Shown one piece after another: positions 5,907-6,804 of a stretch of DNA of 6,804 bases (position 1 is its first letter; the number at the start of each line of letters is the position of its first letter). Under the pieces are notes generated by a model that was given only the letters and a program-made list of their open reading frames with translations, did no database searches and was not told where the DNA came from. A program made the translations under genes and the position numbers. This DNA is from an uncultured Lachnospiraceae bacterium (lineage in GTDB: Bacteria; Bacillota; Clostridia; Lachnospirales; Lachnospiraceae), in NCBI GenBank assembly GCA_910578845.1, contig CAJTSL010000021.1, positions 53,517 through 60,320 of the forward strand. The letters run 5' to 3'.

Positions 5907-6012
5907 TCATTCTTGCTCAACTTACAAATTTGGGAACCAAGGCGCTATCAGCGTCGGCACAAATTACGGATTGAAAATTAATGCTGCAACATGATTTTTC
6001 AACCTAATCCCC
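5907..6012. repeat. Tandem intergenic repeat, copy 2 (about 106 bases)
   Basis: This second copy is shifted by 105-108 bases from copy 1. It contains CAAGGC (5938-5943), CAAATTACGGATTG (5960-5973) and the identical 21-base tail (5991-6011). Its hairpin TTGAAAATTAAT (5971-5982) with ATGATTTTTCAA (5991-6002) has 10 of 12 positions paired, and GGATT (5968-5972, sharing two bases with that arm) can alternatively pair with AATCC (6006-6010). A further small hairpin, GGCGCT-ATC-AGCGTC (5941-5955), is specific to this copy. The unit ends 32 bases before the aroB start, so on the RNA it would sit in the aroB leader if transcription starts upstream. It reads equally well as a REP-like interspersed repeat. 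Confidence 0.72.
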
Positions 6013-6044
6013 ACAACAAATATTCAGAAAAGGACAAGAATACA

Positions 6045-6804
6045 ATGGCTAACAGACTACCAATTCTTTATGAAAAAAAAACTTGTTACGATATCGTCTT
6101 TGCATCAGACTTTGGCGGATTATTAGAGGAACTACAGGATCTTGGCATAGAAGACCGTCAAATTGCGATAATTGCAGATTCTAATACAGCCTCCTTATAC
6201 GGTGAAGAAGTAAAATCGCTCCTTACAAATAATTGCCGGAAAGTAATCCTTTATCATTTTCCCGCCGGAGAAGAACATAAGACATTGGATACCGTGAAGG
6301 ATATCTATCGGACTTTAATATTAGAAAAATATGACAGAAAAGATTTGCTAATAGCGTTAGGTGGCGGTGTAGTCGGTGATATGACTGGATATACCGCAGC
6401 AACCTATCTTCGCGGCATAGATTTCATACAGGTTCCGACGACGTTGCTCGCACAGGCTGACAGCAGCATCGGTGGCAAGACCGGGGTGGATTTCGATGGC
6501 TATAAGAATATGGTAGGCGCATTTTATATGCCCAAGCTCGTCTATATGAATATCGCTACCCTAAAGACATTAGACGATAGGCAATTTTTCTCTGGTTTTG
6601 CAGAAATCATGAAACACGGCCTGATCAAAGACGCTGCTTTCTATGAATGGCTGCTTGACAATATGTATGAAATACAAGACAGAGATTTGGGCATTTTAGA
6701 AGAAATGGTCATCAAAAGCTGCATGATCAAGAAACTTGTCGTAGAAAAAGACCCGAAAGAAAAAGGGGATCGCGCTTTGCTTAATTTCGGACATACAATC
6801 GGAC
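6045..6804 (+). CDS. aroB: 3-dehydroquinate synthase, 3'-truncated by window edge
   Basis: AroB converts DAHP to 3-dehydroquinate, the second step of the shikimate pathway to aromatic amino acids, using NAD and a divalent metal in the cytoplasm. The window holds 253 codons of about 350-360, with no stop before the end. Visible motifs are FPAGEEHKTL (72-81), the nucleotide-binding LGGGVVGDMTGYTAATYLRG (105-124), VPTTLLAQADSSIGGKTGVD (130-149), KNMVGAFYMP (154-163), GFAEIMKHGLI (184-194, metal ligand Glu187) and LNFGHTIG (246-253, metal ligand His250); the third metal ligand lies beyond the edge. The ATG follows an AAAGGA ribosome site (6029-6034) by 10 bases. I see no convincing promoter directly upstream, and the sepF terminator separates it from sepF, so its promoter probably lies within the repeat region or is non-consensus. 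No T-box motif is present. Confidence 0.96.
   Translation, partial: MANRLPILYEKKTCYDIVFASDFGGLLEELQDLGIEDRQIAIIADSNTASLYGEEVKSLLTNNCRKVILYHFPAGEEHKTLDTVKDIYRTLILEKYDRKDLLIALGGGVVGDMTGYTAATYLRGIDFIQVPTTLLAQADSSIGGKTGVDFDGYKNMVGAFYMPKLVYMNIATLKTLDDRQFFSGFAEIMKHGLIKDAAFYEWLLDNMYEIQDRDLGILEEMVIKSCMIKKLVVEKDPKEKGDRALLNFGHTIG

Noticed and set aside
5596..5981. Two small + strand reading frames (5596-5868 and 5742-5981) as hypothetical genes
   Set aside because: The first overlaps the end of sepF in another frame, both run through the terminator and the hairpin repeats, neither has a convincing ribosome site, and the composition looks non-coding.
5797..6012. CRISPR array
   Set aside because: There are only two diverged units of about 107 bases with internal hairpins, not short identical repeats with regular unique spacers, and no cas genes nearby.
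5784..6044. T-box or known riboswitch controlling aroB
   Set aside because: There is no AGGGTGG-type T-box sequence, no terminator/antiterminator pair adjacent to aroB, and no consensus core of TPP, SAM, glycine, lysine, preQ1 or c-di-GMP riboswitches that I can recognise.

Overview
This window looks like chromosomal DNA of a low-to-moderate GC Firmicute of class Clostridia, most likely Lachnospiraceae. That reading rests on the protein families, the strong AGGAGG-type ribosome binding sites, TTG and GTG starts, a sigma-A promoter, and a gene order (rodA-mgsA beside cell-envelope genes; ylmE/yggS-sepF) that I associate with that family. The family-level call is inference. All supported genes are on the + strand, and I see no rRNA, tRNA, transposase or CRISPR array.

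Layout. (1) Positions 1-2397 are the tail of an envelope operon: the 3' part of a RodA/FtsW-type peptidoglycan glycosyltransferase, methylglyoxal synthase (mgsA), and a lipoprotein-type D-alanyl-D-alanine carboxypeptidase whose GTG start overlaps the end of mgsA. (2) Positions 2398-3075 hold a single-gene unit with its own near-consensus sigma-A promoter, an unnamed 139-residue P-loop protein, and a clear intrinsic terminator. (3) Positions 3104-5783 are a three-gene unit: a membrane-anchored HlyD-like adaptor (TTG start), the PLP-binding protein YggS/YlmE, and the division protein SepF, ended by a strong intrinsic terminator. (4) Positions 5784-6044 are a 261-base gap filled by two diverged, roughly 107-base tandem repeats, each ending in a hairpin and a shared 21-base tail. 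A separate strong hairpin sits at the front of this gap. (5) From 6045 to the end is the 5' part of aroB (3-dehydroquinate synthase), cut by the window edge.

How the genes fit together. RodA polymerises septal or side-wall glycan, the carboxypeptidase trims stem peptides, and SepF tethers FtsZ to the membrane, so most of the window concerns cell-wall growth and division. YlmE and SepF are the remnant of the classical Gram-positive ylm cluster. Its usual followers (ylmG, ylmH, divIVA) are absent here, and an HlyD-like membrane protein sits in front instead. The small P-loop protein and the HlyD-like protein are the least understood genes. The hairpin repeats before aroB and the terminator placed just before the hlyD-like ribosome binding site are the most interesting non-coding signals.
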